Positions 46,845-56,767 of a stretch of 64,000 bases of DNA are shown piece after piece; position 1 is the stretch's first letter; each line of letters begins with the position of its first letter. The position numbers were made by a program, and so were the translations under genes. Below the pieces are notes generated by a model that saw nothing but the letters and a program-made list of their open reading frames with translations, had not been told where the DNA came from and did no database searches. Source of the stretch: Oxalobacteraceae bacterium AB_14 (lineage in GTDB: Bacteria; Pseudomonadota; Gammaproteobacteria; Burkholderiales; Burkholderiaceae_D); NCBI GenBank assembly GCA_000381565.1, contig KB906724.1, positions 716,350 to 780,349 of the forward strand, written 5' to 3'.

Positions 46845-47753
46845 ATGACTAAAAGCATCACGGACAGCGCGCCGGCGCGTGCCGCCTATCTGGGCGGCCT
46901 GGGTATCGCCATCGGCGGGGCGGTGTTGTTCTCGACCAAGGCGGTGGTGGCCAAGCTGCTGTACCGCTATCAGATCGACGCCGTCACGCTGATCGCCTTC
47001 CGCATGATCTTCTCGCTGCCGGTGTTCGCCGCCGTGGCGCTGTGGAAGATGCGCACCGAAGCGCCGCTGTCGAGCGCCGACCGCTGGCGCATCGTCGGCC
47101 TCGGCCTGGTCGGCTACTACCTCTCCAGTTTCCTCGACTTCCTCGGCCTGCAATACATCTCGGTCGGCCTCGAACGGTTGATCCTGTTCCTGACGCCGAC
47201 CTTCGTGCTGCTGATCTCCTCCACCTTGCTCAAGCAGCACATCAGCCGCAAGCAGTGGCTGGCGCTGCTCACCTCCTATTGCGGCATCGTCTTCGTCTTC
47301 CTGCACGACCTCAACAGCGGCAGCAAGAACGTCATCCTCGGCGCCACCCTGGTCACCGGCTCGGCCGCCGCGTATTCGGTCTACCTGCTGCTGTCGGGCG
47401 AGATGGTGCGGCGCCTCGGCGCGCTGCGGCTGGTGTCGTATGCGATGTGCGTCTCCAGCGCGGCCTGCATCGGCCAGTTCTTCCTGCTGCGGCCGGCATC
47501 CGGGCTGATCCAGCCGCTGCCGGTGTATGGGCTGTCGCTGGTCAACGGCATCGTCTGCACGGTGATGCCGGTGTTCATGACCATGACCGCGGTCCAGCGC
47601 ATCGGCGCCGGCACCGCCTCGCAGGCTGGTATGATCGGCCCCGTTTCAACACTGTTTTTGGGCGCGCTGCTGCTGGGCGAGCCTGTCACGTCCTGGCAGT
47701 TGGGAGGCACCACCCTGGTGCTGGCCGGGATTTATCTGCTGTCAAAAAAATAG
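46845..47753 (+). CDS. DMT-superfamily (EamA) transporter
   Basis: 302 residues from ATG 46845. About ten hydrophobic segments make two EamA repeats ([19 protein letters not shown] at the start; [19 protein letters not shown] near the end). Drug/metabolite exporters of this type sit in the inner membrane; the substrate is unknown. mgsA starts 12 nt downstream, so they may be co-transcribed. Confidence 0.85.
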   Translation: MTKSITDSAPARAAYLGGLGIAIGGAVLFSTKAVVAKLLYRYQIDAVTLIAFRMIFSLPVFAAVALWKMRTEAPLSSADRWRIVGLGLVGYYLSSFLDFLGLQYISVGLERLILFLTPTFVLLISSTLLKQHISRKQWLALLTSYCGIVFVFLHDLNSGSKNVILGATLVTGSAAAYSVYLLLSGEMVRRLGALRLVSYAMCVSSAACIGQFFLLRPASGLIQPLPVYGLSLVNGIVCTVMPVFMTMTAVQRIGAGTASQAGMIGPVSTLFLGALLLGEPVTSWQLGGTTLVLAGIYLLSKK

Positions 47754-47764
47754 GATCAAGACTG

Positions 47765-48151
47765 ATGAAAACCCGCATTGCCCTGATTGCCCACGACAAG
47801 AAGAAAGACGACATGATCGCGCTGGCCGGCGAGTACAAGGCCTTCCTCGCCACCTGCACCCTGACCGCCACCGGCACCACCGGCGGCCGCCTGATCAACG
47901 AGCTGGGGCTGACGGTGGACCGCAAGCATTCGGGCCCGTTCGGCGGCGACTTGCAGATCGGCTCGATGCTGGTCGAGGGCCTGATCGACTGCGTGATCTT
48001 CCTGCGCGATCCGATGACGCCGCAGCCGCACGAACCGGACATCAACGCCCTGGTGCGCGCCTGCGACGTGCACAACACGCCGTGCGCCACCAACCTCTCG
48101 TCGGCCCACCTGGTGCTGTCGCAGTTGCAGCTGCGCGCCGCGACGGCCTGA
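47765..48151 (+). CDS. mgsA: Methylglyoxal synthase
   Basis: 128 residues, slightly short but complete. Motifs: [24 protein letters not shown] and the catalytic [12 protein letters not shown] with FLRDP. It converts dihydroxyacetone phosphate to methylglyoxal, a phosphate-releasing bypass of lower glycolysis. It follows a DMT transporter and precedes a quinone oxidoreductase, both on the same strand with short gaps. Confidence 0.93.
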   Translation: MKTRIALIAHDKKKDDMIALAGEYKAFLATCTLTATGTTGGRLINELGLTVDRKHSGPFGGDLQIGSMLVEGLIDCVIFLRDPMTPQPHEPDINALVRACDVHNTPCATNLSSAHLVLSQLQLRAATA

Positions 48152-48193
48152 CCGGGACTACACTCTTCGCAATTCCCCACAACGGAGTCAGAC

Positions 48194-49168
48194 ATGAGCA
48201 AGGCAATCCGCATCAACCGCGTCGGCGGTCCGGAAGTAATGGAGCTGGTGGACGTGGAGCTGGGGCCGCCCGGTCCCGGCGAAGCGCAAGTGCGCCACGC
48301 GGCGATCGGCCTGAACTTCATCGACGTCTACTTCCGCACCGGCCTGTATCCGCAGCCGCTGCCGGGCGGCCTGGGCATGGAAGGCGCCGGCGTGGTGGAG
48401 GCGGTGGGCGAGGGCGTGACCGAGGTGCAGGTGGGCGACCGTGTGGCCTACGCCGGCCGCCCGATCGGCGCCTACGCCGAGGCGCGCAATATGCCGGCCT
48501 CGCAGCTGCTGGTGCTGCCGGAAAAGATCGGCTTCGACACGGCGGCCGCGATGATGCTGCAAGGCTTGACGGTGCAGTACCTGTTCCACCGCACGGTGCC
48601 GCTGAAGGCCGGCGACACCATCCTGTTCCACGCGGCGGCCGGCGGCGTCGGGCTGATCGCCTGCCAGTGGGCCAAGGTGATGGGTGTGACCTTGATCGGC
48701 ACGGTGGGTTCGGAAGAGAAGGCGGCGCTGGCCACCGAGAACGGCGCTCACCACGTCATCAACTACAACCGGGAAAACTTCACCGAGCGGGTCAGGGAGA
48801 TCACCGGCGGCAAGGGCGTGGCGGCGGTGTACGACTCGATCGGCAAGGACACCTTCATCGGTTCGCTGGATTGCCTGCAGCCGCTGGGCACGATGGTCAG
48901 TTTCGGCAACGCCTCGGGACCGGTGCCGCCGTTCAGCCTGAATGAACTGGCCAGCCGCGGCTCGCTGTTCATCACGCGGCCTTCGCTGATGTCCTACATG
49001 GCCAGGCGCGAGGATCTGGAGGCGGCGGCCAGGTCGCTGTTCGGCGTGGTCGCCAGCGGCGAGGTCAAGATCGACATCCGCCAGCGTTACGCGCTGGCCG
49101 ATGTGGCCAGGGCCCATGCCGAACTGGAAGCGCGCCAGACCACCGGCTCATCGATCCTGCTGCCGTGA
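48194..49168 (+). CDS. NADPH:quinone oxidoreductase (zinc-independent MDR family)
   Basis: 324 residues, typical of Qor. The GroES-like half has GLNFIDVYFRTGLYPQPLPG and the Rossmann half HAAAGGVGLIACQWAKVMG; no zinc-site cysteines, as expected for quinone reductases. It uses NADPH to reduce quinones or enones and may detoxify aldehyde or quinone stress. The gap from mgsA is 42 nt. Confidence 0.85.
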   Translation: MSKAIRINRVGGPEVMELVDVELGPPGPGEAQVRHAAIGLNFIDVYFRTGLYPQPLPGGLGMEGAGVVEAVGEGVTEVQVGDRVAYAGRPIGAYAEARNMPASQLLVLPEKIGFDTAAAMMLQGLTVQYLFHRTVPLKAGDTILFHAAAGGVGLIACQWAKVMGVTLIGTVGSEEKAALATENGAHHVINYNRENFTERVREITGGKGVAAVYDSIGKDTFIGSLDCLQPLGTMVSFGNASGPVPPFSLNELASRGSLFITRPSLMSYMARREDLEAAARSLFGVVASGEVKIDIRQRYALADVARAHAELEARQTTGSSILLP

Positions 49169-49268
49169 CGGCTTTGTGTACGGAAACGTACTGAGTTGAG
49201 CGCGGCGGGGCGCTATGCTGGTTTCCATGCCCAGGCTATTCCAGCTTGCGCCCCAACCGGAGCATCAC

Positions 49269-49448
49269 ATGAACAAAGACCAAGTCGAAGGCAAACTGAA
49301 AGACATCAGCGGCAAAATCCAGGAAGAAGTTGGCGATCTGGTCGACAGCCCTGAGCAGGAAGCCAAAGGTCTGCAAAAGCAGGCTGAAGGCAAGCTGCAA
49401 GAGAAAGTCGGCGACCTGAAGGAAGCCGTGCACATCGCCACCAAGTAA
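49269..49448 (+). CDS. CsbD-family stress protein
   Basis: 59 residues from ATG 49269. Lys/Glu-rich helix repeat typical of CsbD (MNKDQVEGKLKDISGKIQ, then QAEGKLQEKVGDLKE). Members are general-stress-induced soluble proteins of unknown molecular role. It has its own terminator just downstream. Confidence 0.85.
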   Translation: MNKDQVEGKLKDISGKIQEEVGDLVDSPEQEAKGLQKQAEGKLQEKVGDLKEAVHIATK

Positions 49449-49466
49449 TTGGCGAGCACCAATGAA

Positions 49467-49498
49467 AAATGCGCCGGCTTTGCCGGCGCATTTTTTTT
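49467..49498. terminator. Bidirectional Rho-independent terminator
   Basis: AAATGCGCCGGC and GCCGGCGCATTT form a strong stem around a 3-nt loop, followed by a T-run (A-run on the other strand). It lies between the convergent csbD-like gene and the DUF4136 gene and can serve both. Confidence 0.9.
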
Positions 49499-49505
49499 GT
49501 TGGGG

Positions 49506-50174
49506 TTAGCCGGCCTTGGCCGGCGTGGCTTGCACGGTTTCGGTCTTCGGATCGATCGTCAGGTCGACCCTGCGCGGTACGCCGTTGACGCCGGGGAAGC
49601 CGGTGAAGGCGCTTTGCACCAGCGCCGGCATCACATACGGCGTGGCCTGCACGCGGCTGGTGTTCTGCACGGTGACGTCGTACAGCTTGCGGCCGTCGGC
49701 GCCGTTGATGGTCACGCGCAGCTGGCGCTGGTATTCATGCTTGACGCGCTCCTCCACATACATATTCCCGGAGTAGTAGGGATCGTAGAAGAACGGATGG
49801 TAGCTCCAGCGCGAATATCCCCAGCCGTAACGGCTGTAGCCGCGGCCCCAATACGGTCCCATGAACGGATCCTCCGCCTGCAGCACCCGCACCGGATGGT
49901 CGATAGTGCTGAATTTCATGCCGACGAGCAATTTTGGCTGGTGCCCGTCGCTCACCTGGTGGAAGCCCAGCTTGCCCAGTTCATTGCTTACAAGCACTTG
50001 GTAGTTGCGATATTCCAGCGTGTCGTCCGCCCCCTGCGGGGCCTCGAACGCATAGGATTTATCCTGGATGTCGGCCGGCCAGGCGTTGAAGGCCGTGACA
50101 TCGCTGCGGATGGTGGTGGCGCAGCCGCTCAGCAGTACTACAGCGGCGGTCGCCAGCATGGCAAGGTATTTCAT
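49506..50174 (-). CDS. DUF4136-family outer membrane lipoprotein
   Basis: 222 residues from ATG 50174. The lipobox VLLSGC puts the lipidated cysteine at residue 18. The mature protein has the DUF4136 pattern (RSDVTAFNAWPADIQDKSYA, then GKLGFHQVSDGHQPKLLVGM) and a Tyr/Gly-rich stretch (WGRGYSRYGWGYSRWSYHPF). Function is unknown. Convergent with the CsbD gene. Confidence 0.85.
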   Translation of the reverse strand: MKYLAMLATAAVVLLSGCATTIRSDVTAFNAWPADIQDKSYAFEAPQGADDTLEYRNYQVLVSNELGKLGFHQVSDGHQPKLLVGMKFSTIDHPVRVLQAEDPFMGPYWGRGYSRYGWGYSRWSYHPFFYDPYYSGNMYVEERVKHEYQRQLRVTINGADGRKLYDVTVQNTSRVQATPYVMPALVQSAFTGFPGVNGVPRRVDLTIDPKTETVQATPAKAG

Positions 50175-50382
50175 GATGATGCCCTCTCTGTTCAGACGGT
50201 ATTTTCCAGTACTAAGTCTACGACGGTCGCCCGCACCCTGCACGATTATTACAGAATGTTACGGCAAGGTGGAAACCAGCAACTTATATGCGGCAATCTG
50301 CGGCGCCCGCAGGCAATTCGCCCGTCCTCCTGCGGCTGGTATTGGTAAAATAGGCTTTTGCACACGTCACCAGAGTCCTCCA

Positions 50383-53070
50383 ATGCGCACAGACAGCAGT
50401 CCCAAGACGATATTCCGCAAAGATTACACCGCTCCCGCCTACCTGGTCGATACCGTGGAACTCGGCTTCGACCTCGATCCCGACCGCACCGTGGTCGCCA
50501 ACCGCATCACCATGCGCCAGAACCCGGCCAGCCGGGGCCGCGCCAGCCACGATATCGTGCTGCACGGCGAGGAGATCGAACTGGTGGCGCTGCGCCTGAA
50601 CGGCAAGCCGCTGGCGCCAACGGAATACCAGCAGGACGGCGGCATGCTGATCATCCGCAAGGCCCCGGCCAAGGTGGTGCTGGAAATCGAAACGCTGTGC
50701 GCCCCGGTGCAGAACACCAGCCTGTCCGGCCTGTACGTCTCGAACGGCAATTTCTTCACGCAGTGCGAGGCCGAGGGCTTCCGCCGCATCACCTACTTCC
50801 CGGACCGTCCGGACGTGATGGCCAAGTACACCGTGATGCTGCGCGCCGACAAGGCCGCCTATCCGGTGCTGCTGTCGAACGGCAACCTGATCGAGGAGGG
50901 CGACCTCGGCGACGGCCGCCACTATGCCAAGTGGGAAGACCCGTTCAAGAAGCCGTCCTACCTGTTCGCGCTGGTGGCGGCGCGCCTGGTCTGCCAGGAA
51001 GAGCGCTACACGCTGCAGTCCGGCCGCGAGGTGCTGCTGCAGGTGTGGGTGGAAGAGGGCAACCTCGACAAGACCGACTACGCCATGCAGTCGCTGAAGA
51101 ACTCGATCCGCTGGGACGAGCAGCGCTTCGGCCTGGAACTGGACCTGGACCGCTTCATGATCGTCGCCGTGGGCGACTTCAACATGGGCGCGATGGAGAA
51201 CAAGGGCCTGAACATCTTCAACACCAAGTTCGTGCTGGCCAACCCGCGCGTGGCGACCGACGTCGACTACGCCGGCATCGAGGCGGTGGTCGGCCACGAA
51301 TACTTCCACAACTGGACCGGCAACCGCGTGACCTGCCGCGACTGGTTCCAGCTGTCGCTGAAGGAAGGCTTGACCGTGTTCCGCGACCAGGAGTTTTCCG
51401 CCGACATGATCGGCACCGACAGCGGCCGCGCCGTCACCCGCATCGACCAGGTGCGCACCTTGCGCCAGTCCCAGTTCCCGGAGGACGCCGGCCCGATGTC
51501 GCACCCGGTGCGGCCCGACTCCTTCGTCGAGATCAACAACTTCTACACCGTCACCGTGTATGAAAAAGGCGCTGAAGTGGTGCGCATGTACCAGACCCTG
51601 GTGGGCCGCGACGGCTTCCGCAAGGGCATGGACCTGTACTTCAAGCGCCACGACGGCCAGGCCGTCGAATGCGACGACTTCCGCGCGGCCATGGCCGACG
51701 CCAACGGCCGCGACCTGAGCCAGTTCGAACGCTGGTACTCGCAGGCCGGCACGCCCATCGTCACGGCGCGCACCCGCTACGACGCCGTCAAGCGCAACTT
51801 CGACATCATCCTCAGCCAGCGCTGCCCAGCCTCCGCCGGCCAGGCCGACAAGCTGCCCTTCCACATTCCGGTGGCGGTGGGCCTGTTGAGCGCCAGCGGC
51901 AAGGACCTGCCGCTGACGCTGGACGGTGGCAAGCAGGCCAAGGGCGCCAAGGGTGACGTACATACGGTGGTGCTGGAGTTGACCGAGCAGGAGCAGATCT
52001 TCCGCTTCCGCCACGTCGACGAACGGCCGACGCCATCGATCCTGCGCGATTTCTCGGCGCCGGTGATACTCGAATACGACTATACCGACGACGAGCTGCT
52101 GCACCTGTTCAGCCATGACAGCGACCCGGTCAACCGTTGGGAAGCGGGCCAGCGGCTGGCGATGGAACGCCTGCTGAAGCTGACAGCGCAAGTGGCGGCG
52201 GCAGGCGGCAGCGACGCCGGCCTGAAACTGGACGCCACCTTCATCAACGCCCAGCGCGCCGTGCTGACCGACGAGACGCTCGACCCGGCCTTCCGCGAGC
52301 TGGCCTTGATACTGCCGTCGGAAGTCATCGTCGCCGAGCAGATGGACGTGGTCGATCCGCAGGCGATCCACGTGGCGCGCCAGTTCATGCGCCGCACCAT
52401 CGGCGCGGCGCTGAAGGCCGAGCTGCTGGCGCAATACCACGCCAACCAGACGCCCGGCGCCTACAGCCCGGACGCGCTGTCGGCCGGCAAACGCGCGCTG
52501 AGGAATCTGTGCCTGTCCTACCTGATGGTGGCGCCGGACATGGCGGAACTGAAGCTCGCGCAGCAGCAGTTCGAAAAGGCCGGCAACATGACCGACCGTT
52601 CCGCCGCGCTGGTGTCGATGATCCACAGCGGCGCCGAAGCGGGCCCGTACCTGAAGGCGTTCTACCAGGACTTCGAAAACGAGGCGCTGGTGATCGACAA
52701 ATGGTTCGCCATGCAGGCTGCCGCGCCGACCACCAACGTGGCCGCCGTGCGCAAGCTGATGCAGCATCCGGCCTTCACGCTGAAGAACCCGAACCGCGCG
52801 CGCAGTTTGATCTTCAGTTTCATCAGCGCCAACCCGTCGCAGTTCCATGCGGCGGACGGCAGTGCGTATGAATTCTGGGCGGAGTTCGTGATCAAGCTGG
52901 ACGCGATCAACCCGCAGGTGGCGGCACGCCTGGCGCGCGGCATGGACCGCTGGCGCCGTTACGCGCCGGCGTTGCAGGCAAAGATGAAGCGCGCGCTGGA
53001 GAAAGTCGCCGGCCGCGCCAAGCTGTCGAACGACGTGCTGGAAGTGGTCACCAAAGCGCTTGCAAACTAA
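50383..53070 (+). CDS. pepN: Aminopeptidase N
   Basis: 895 residues from ATG 50383, the usual length of gluzincin PepN. The substrate motif GAMENKG and the zinc motif HEYFHNW...KEGL (H305, H309, E328; catalytic E306) are all present, with a C-terminal helical domain. It is a cytoplasmic broad-specificity aminopeptidase. No operon partner; repeat copy 4 (half) follows the stop. Confidence 0.96.
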   Translation: MRTDSSPKTIFRKDYTAPAYLVDTVELGFDLDPDRTVVANRITMRQNPASRGRASHDIVLHGEEIELVALRLNGKPLAPTEYQQDGGMLIIRKAPAKVVLEIETLCAPVQNTSLSGLYVSNGNFFTQCEAEGFRRITYFPDRPDVMAKYTVMLRADKAAYPVLLSNGNLIEEGDLGDGRHYAKWEDPFKKPSYLFALVAARLVCQEERYTLQSGREVLLQVWVEEGNLDKTDYAMQSLKNSIRWDEQRFGLELDLDRFMIVAVGDFNMGAMENKGLNIFNTKFVLANPRVATDVDYAGIEAVVGHEYFHNWTGNRVTCRDWFQLSLKEGLTVFRDQEFSADMIGTDSGRAVTRIDQVRTLRQSQFPEDAGPMSHPVRPDSFVEINNFYTVTVYEKGAEVVRMYQTLVGRDGFRKGMDLYFKRHDGQAVECDDFRAAMADANGRDLSQFERWYSQAGTPIVTARTRYDAVKRNFDIILSQRCPASAGQADKLPFHIPVAVGLLSASGKDLPLTLDGGKQAKGAKGDVHTVVLELTEQEQIFRFRHVDERPTPSILRDFSAPVILEYDYTDDELLHLFSHDSDPVNRWEAGQRLAMERLLKLTAQVAAAGGSDAGLKLDATFINAQRAVLTDETLDPAFRELALILPSEVIVAEQMDVVDPQAIHVARQFMRRTIGAALKAELLAQYHANQTPGAYSPDALSAGKRALRNLCLSYLMVAPDMAELKLAQQQFEKAGNMTDRSAALVSMIHSGAEAGPYLKAFYQDFENEALVIDKWFAMQAAAPTTNVAAVRKLMQHPAFTLKNPNRARSLIFSFISANPSQFHAADGSAYEFWAEFVIKLDAINPQVAARLARGMDRWRRYAPALQAKMKRALEKVAGRAKLSNDVLEVVTKALAN

Positions 53071-53074
53071 CGCG

Positions 53075-53105
53075 CGTCATTCCCGCGAAAGCGGGAATCC
53101 AGGCA
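53075..53105. repeat. CGTCA-type repeat, copy 4 (half element)
   Basis: CGTCATTCCCGCGAAAGCGGGAATCC matches the left arm of the other copies, but no right arm follows. It lies 4 nt after the pepN stop. Confidence 0.75.
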
Positions 53106-53186
53106 TTGCCTGAATTCCCTCCATGCTGACTATCCGCAGCCGCAAAATAAGAATCCAAACCGTTTATATTCACCTCAAGGGAAACC

Positions 53187-54191
53187 ATGAAACGCATCAG
53201 CCTCACACAATATCTGGTGGAAGAACAGCGCCAGAACAACACGATCCCGGCCGAACTGCGCCTGCTGATCGAAGTGGTAGCACGCGCCTGCAAGACCATC
53301 AGCCACTCGGTAGGCAAGGGCGCGCTGGGTGAAGTGCTCGGCACCGCCGACACCGAAAACATCCAGGGCGAAGTGCAGAAGAAGCTGGACATCATCTCCA
53401 ACGAAATCCTGCTGGAAGCGAACGAATGGGGCGGCCACCTGGCGGCGATGGCGTCGGAAGAGATGGAATCGATCCACCCGATCCCGAACCGCTATCCAAA
53501 AGGCGAATACATGCTGCTGTTCGACCCATTGGACGGCTCGTCGAACATCGACGTCAACGTCTCGATCGGCACCATCTTCTCGGTGCTGAAGGCGCCGGAA
53601 GGCATGGGCCAGCCGACCGAAGCGGACTTCATGCAGGCAGGCACCAAGCAAGTGGCCGCAGGCTACGCCGTGTACGGTCCGCAGACCATGCTGGTACTCA
53701 CCACCGGCAATGGCGTCAACTGCTTCACCCTGGACCGCGAGATGGGTTCGTGGGTGCTCACGCAGCGCGACATGCAGATTCCGGCCAAGACCAAGGAATT
53801 CGCGATCAATATGTCGAACCAGCGCCACTGGCATGCGCCGGTGCAGCGCTACGTCAGCGAACTGCTGGCCGGCGACACCGGCCCGCGCGGCACCAACTTC
53901 AACATGCGCTGGATCGCCTCGATGGTGGCCGATGTGCACCGCATCCTGAACCGCGGCGGCATCTTCATGTACCCGGCCGACACGCGCGACACGTCGATGC
54001 CAGGCAAGCTGCGTTTGATGTACGAGGCCAATCCGATGGCCTTCATCGTCGAACAGGCGGGCGGCGCGGCCACCGACGGCCAGAACCGCATCATGGAGAT
54101 CCAGCCGCACAAGCTGCACCAGCGCGTGCCGGTGTTCCTGGGTTCGCGGGATGAGGTGGCGGTGGTGACGGGTTACCACGCAGCAGGCTGA
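53187..54191 (+). CDS. fbp: Fructose-1,6-bisphosphatase class 1
   Basis: 334 residues with the metal/phosphate motif [38 protein letters not shown] and the usual size. Key gluconeogenic enzyme that removes the 1-phosphate of fructose-1,6-bisphosphate. Single gene with an AAGGG ribosome site. Confidence 0.97.
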   Translation: MKRISLTQYLVEEQRQNNTIPAELRLLIEVVARACKTISHSVGKGALGEVLGTADTENIQGEVQKKLDIISNEILLEANEWGGHLAAMASEEMESIHPIPNRYPKGEYMLLFDPLDGSSNIDVNVSIGTIFSVLKAPEGMGQPTEADFMQAGTKQVAAGYAVYGPQTMLVLTTGNGVNCFTLDREMGSWVLTQRDMQIPAKTKEFAINMSNQRHWHAPVQRYVSELLAGDTGPRGTNFNMRWIASMVADVHRILNRGGIFMYPADTRDTSMPGKLRLMYEANPMAFIVEQAGGAATDGQNRIMEIQPHKLHQRVPVFLGSRDEVAVVTGYHAAG

Positions 54192-54297
54192 CAAGCTTCC
54201 AAATCGCACAAAGCAATGACATTTTTGCAGCATGGCTAAAATTTATCGAGTTGGGACTAGCGTGTAGCAGGAAATATTTGTTAGAATGTGCGACTTC

Positions 54298-54373
54298 GCC
54301 GCTTTAGCTCAGTTGGTAGAGCAGTTCATTCGTAATGAAAAGGTCGCCAGTTCGATTCCGGCAAGCGGCACCA
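54298..54373 (+). tRNA. tRNA-Thr (anticodon CGT)
   Basis: 76 nt with acceptor stem GCCGCTT/AAGCGGC and encoded ACCA-type end (CCA at 54371-54373), a D-loop block AGCTCAGTTGGTAGAG and a T-loop block GTTCGATTCC. The anticodon loop TTCGTAA gives CGT, reading ACG (Thr). A TAGAAT -10 lies at 54282-54287. The gene's 3' side carries an integrase remnant. Confidence 0.93.
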
Positions 54374-54404
54374 GAACACAGCAGTAAAAAGTATTTGGCA
54401 GTCT

Positions 54405-54441
54405 AAAAACCCGCTCTCCTCATAGGAGAAGCGGGTTTTTT
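54405..54441 (+). terminator. Rho-independent terminator of the tRNA-Thr gene
   Basis: AAACCCGC and GCGGGTTT pair, with an inner CTCCT/AGGAG stem and a short loop, followed by T residues. Confidence 0.8.
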
Positions 54442-54486
54442 GTTATCTTCGAAAATCCGGCGGCGTATCATGAAATCTACGGCCCG

Positions 54487-54547
54487 TGAGGGACAAATGG
54501 CGCCGGTCCCTCACGCGAAAAAAAATGTCCCTCATTTGGCGCCAAAT
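54487..54547. other. Inverted/direct repeats upstream of the integrase remnant
   Basis: TGAGGGAC occurs at 54487 and its complement GTCCCTCA twice more (near 54506 and 54527). The palindrome ATTTGGCGCCAAAT lies at 54534-54547. Such repeated short blocks next to an integrase and a tRNA look like arm-type recombinase sites (inference). Confidence 0.4.
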
Positions 54548-54565
54548 CCGGAGTGTGATTGCGCC

Positions 54566-54745
54566 ATGGCACTTACCGACCTTTTTATCCGGAAGCTCAA
54601 GCATTCCGGCAAACCCAGCGGTGACAAATATAGCGACGGACGCTCGCTGTACATACTTGTCAAAGAATCAAGCAAATACTGGCGGATGAATTACCGCTAC
54701 GACGGCAAGCGCACCAGAATTGGCACAAGGCGATCTCGAATAACC
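54566..54745 (+). pseudogene. Tyrosine integrase, N-terminal remnant
   Basis: The frame from ATG 54566 reads MALTDLFIRKLKHSGKPSGD and SDGRSLYILVKESSKYWRMN, then YDGKRTRIG, which is the DUF4102 arm-binding domain of P4-type integrases. It stops making sense at about 54745, where a CGTCA-type repeat (54752) takes over. The catalytic domain (R-H-R-Y) is absent. Together with tRNA-Thr immediately upstream it marks a former genomic island. Confidence 0.7.
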
Positions 54746-54751
54746 GTTAAT

Positions 54752-54832
54752 TTGTCATTCCCATGTAGGCGGGAATCTATGCTGAGCCCATCTGCATGCG
54801 GCGTATGGGTTCCCGCTTTCGCGGGAACGACG
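54752..54832. repeat. CGTCA-type palindromic repeat, copy 5
   Basis: TGTCATTCCCATGTAGGCGGGAA at the left and TCCCGCTTTCGCGGGA with ACGACGG at the right, directly behind the integrase remnant. Same family as 21149, 23832 and 40150 but slightly more diverged. Confidence 0.8.
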
Positions 54833-54878
54833 GATTTTTAGAGATGCCCACAAGAACCCGCTTCTTTTCTTGGGAGAG

Positions 54879-54930
54879 TGAACTGCCCCCCGCAAAGTTG
54901 AACGACAACTTTACGGGGGGGGGCAGTTCA
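54879..54930. repeat. Long inverted repeat with TGAACTGCCCCC ends
   Basis: TGAACTG + six C + GCAAAGTTG, a 5-nt loop, then CAACTTTAC + nine G + CAGTTCA. The ends are like the terminal repeats of some IS3-group elements (from memory), but no transposase lies between. It may be a tiny MITE or the scar of an IS. Gap lengths in the C and G runs differ. Confidence 0.65.
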
Positions 54931-54998
54931 TTTCGCTTGGAAGAATCGGTTTTGGTTTTCGGCCGGGCTCGGCGACTCTGCTTGTACTTGCATCAACG

Positions 54999-55697
54999 TC
55001 ACGCTATGACGACTTGGGTTTGCCCTGGTTCGCTTTGGCCATTCTTCCTCACCACGATGTCGACATCGCAGCCCAGTCGGTTCAGGCACTCGATCATCTT
55101 GGCCTGGCCGATGCCTCGGAATTTTCCGCGTAGCATATCGGAGAGTTTGGGTTGCGGCATGCCGAGTAGTTCGGCCGCACGTTGCTGTGTCAAGCCCCCA
55201 CTCTCGATGACCAGTGTGATCTCGTGCGCGAGGCCCGCCTTCACCAGCATTTCGCCGGCATCCGGGCGGCCGAGGTCGGCGTAGGGATTGTTGTTGCCTT
55301 CTTCGATGGTAATGTTCTCAGTGAGTTCAGTTGTCTTCATCAACCGGAAGAGCCGAGCTTTCCCATGCACTAACGCCGCTCCAGACACCGCCTGCGCCGT
55401 GCCGCATTTGACCAGGTAATCCTTGCCGGACATGCTGCTGGTGCTGGCCGCAAGGGCAATGAACTGCTCCGTTCCCTCGACCTTCTTCTTGTCGATCAAG
55501 TAGTCTAGCTTGCTTGCCAGATGCGCCTTGGCGTCGGTCGAGCTGTACCAGCTGCCGTTGCGGTTGAACTGGCAGCCGGAACTTCCCAGCCGGTTCAGCA
55601 GCGCGTCGATTTCCGCGCGCGATGCGGCCGGCAGCTCGGCGGCCATGCTCGACGACACCGCAAACACTAGCAGCGGCAAGGTGTAACGATATTGCAT
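54999..55697 (-). CDS. DUF5329-like exported domain joined to an XRE-type HTH
   Basis: 232 residues. Residues 1-20 form a signal peptide (LPLLVFAVSSSMAA). Residues 20-115 look like DUF5329 (LLNRLGSSGCQFNRNGSWYS, then SKLDYLIDKKKVEG). Residues 120-232 are an XRE-family helix-turn-helix (GGLTQQRAAELLGMPQPKLS, then MLRGKF) with its own ATG at 55340. An exported protein and a cytoplasmic DNA-binding protein in one frame make sense only as two genes joined by a lost stop or a deletion. Which product is made is unknown. Confidence 0.65.
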   Translation of the reverse strand: MQYRYTLPLLVFAVSSSMAAELPAASRAEIDALLNRLGSSGCQFNRNGSWYSSTDAKAHLASKLDYLIDKKKVEGTEQFIALAASTSSMSGKDYLVKCGTAQAVSGAALVHGKARLFRLMKTTELTENITIEEGNNNPYADLGRPDAGEMLVKAGLAHEITLVIESGGLTQQRAAELLGMPQPKLSDMLRGKFRGIGQAKMIECLNRLGCDVDIVVRKNGQSEPGQTQVVIA

Positions 55698-55773
55698 ATC
55701 TCCTCTTGGGTTTTACAAGATCCGTCATGGTAGGCTGATAAAATGCAGCATCAACTCCACTCCGCGAGCGCCC

Positions 55774-56666
<893 letters not shown>

Positions 56667-56767
56667 ACGGCGGCCCGCCCCAGATTGGCAGGAATTCAAC
56701 CATGATTGGCACCCGCGTCGGCGCGCGGGCTTTCATGATGTGCGTTTCCAGCTCAACAGGTGCAGCA

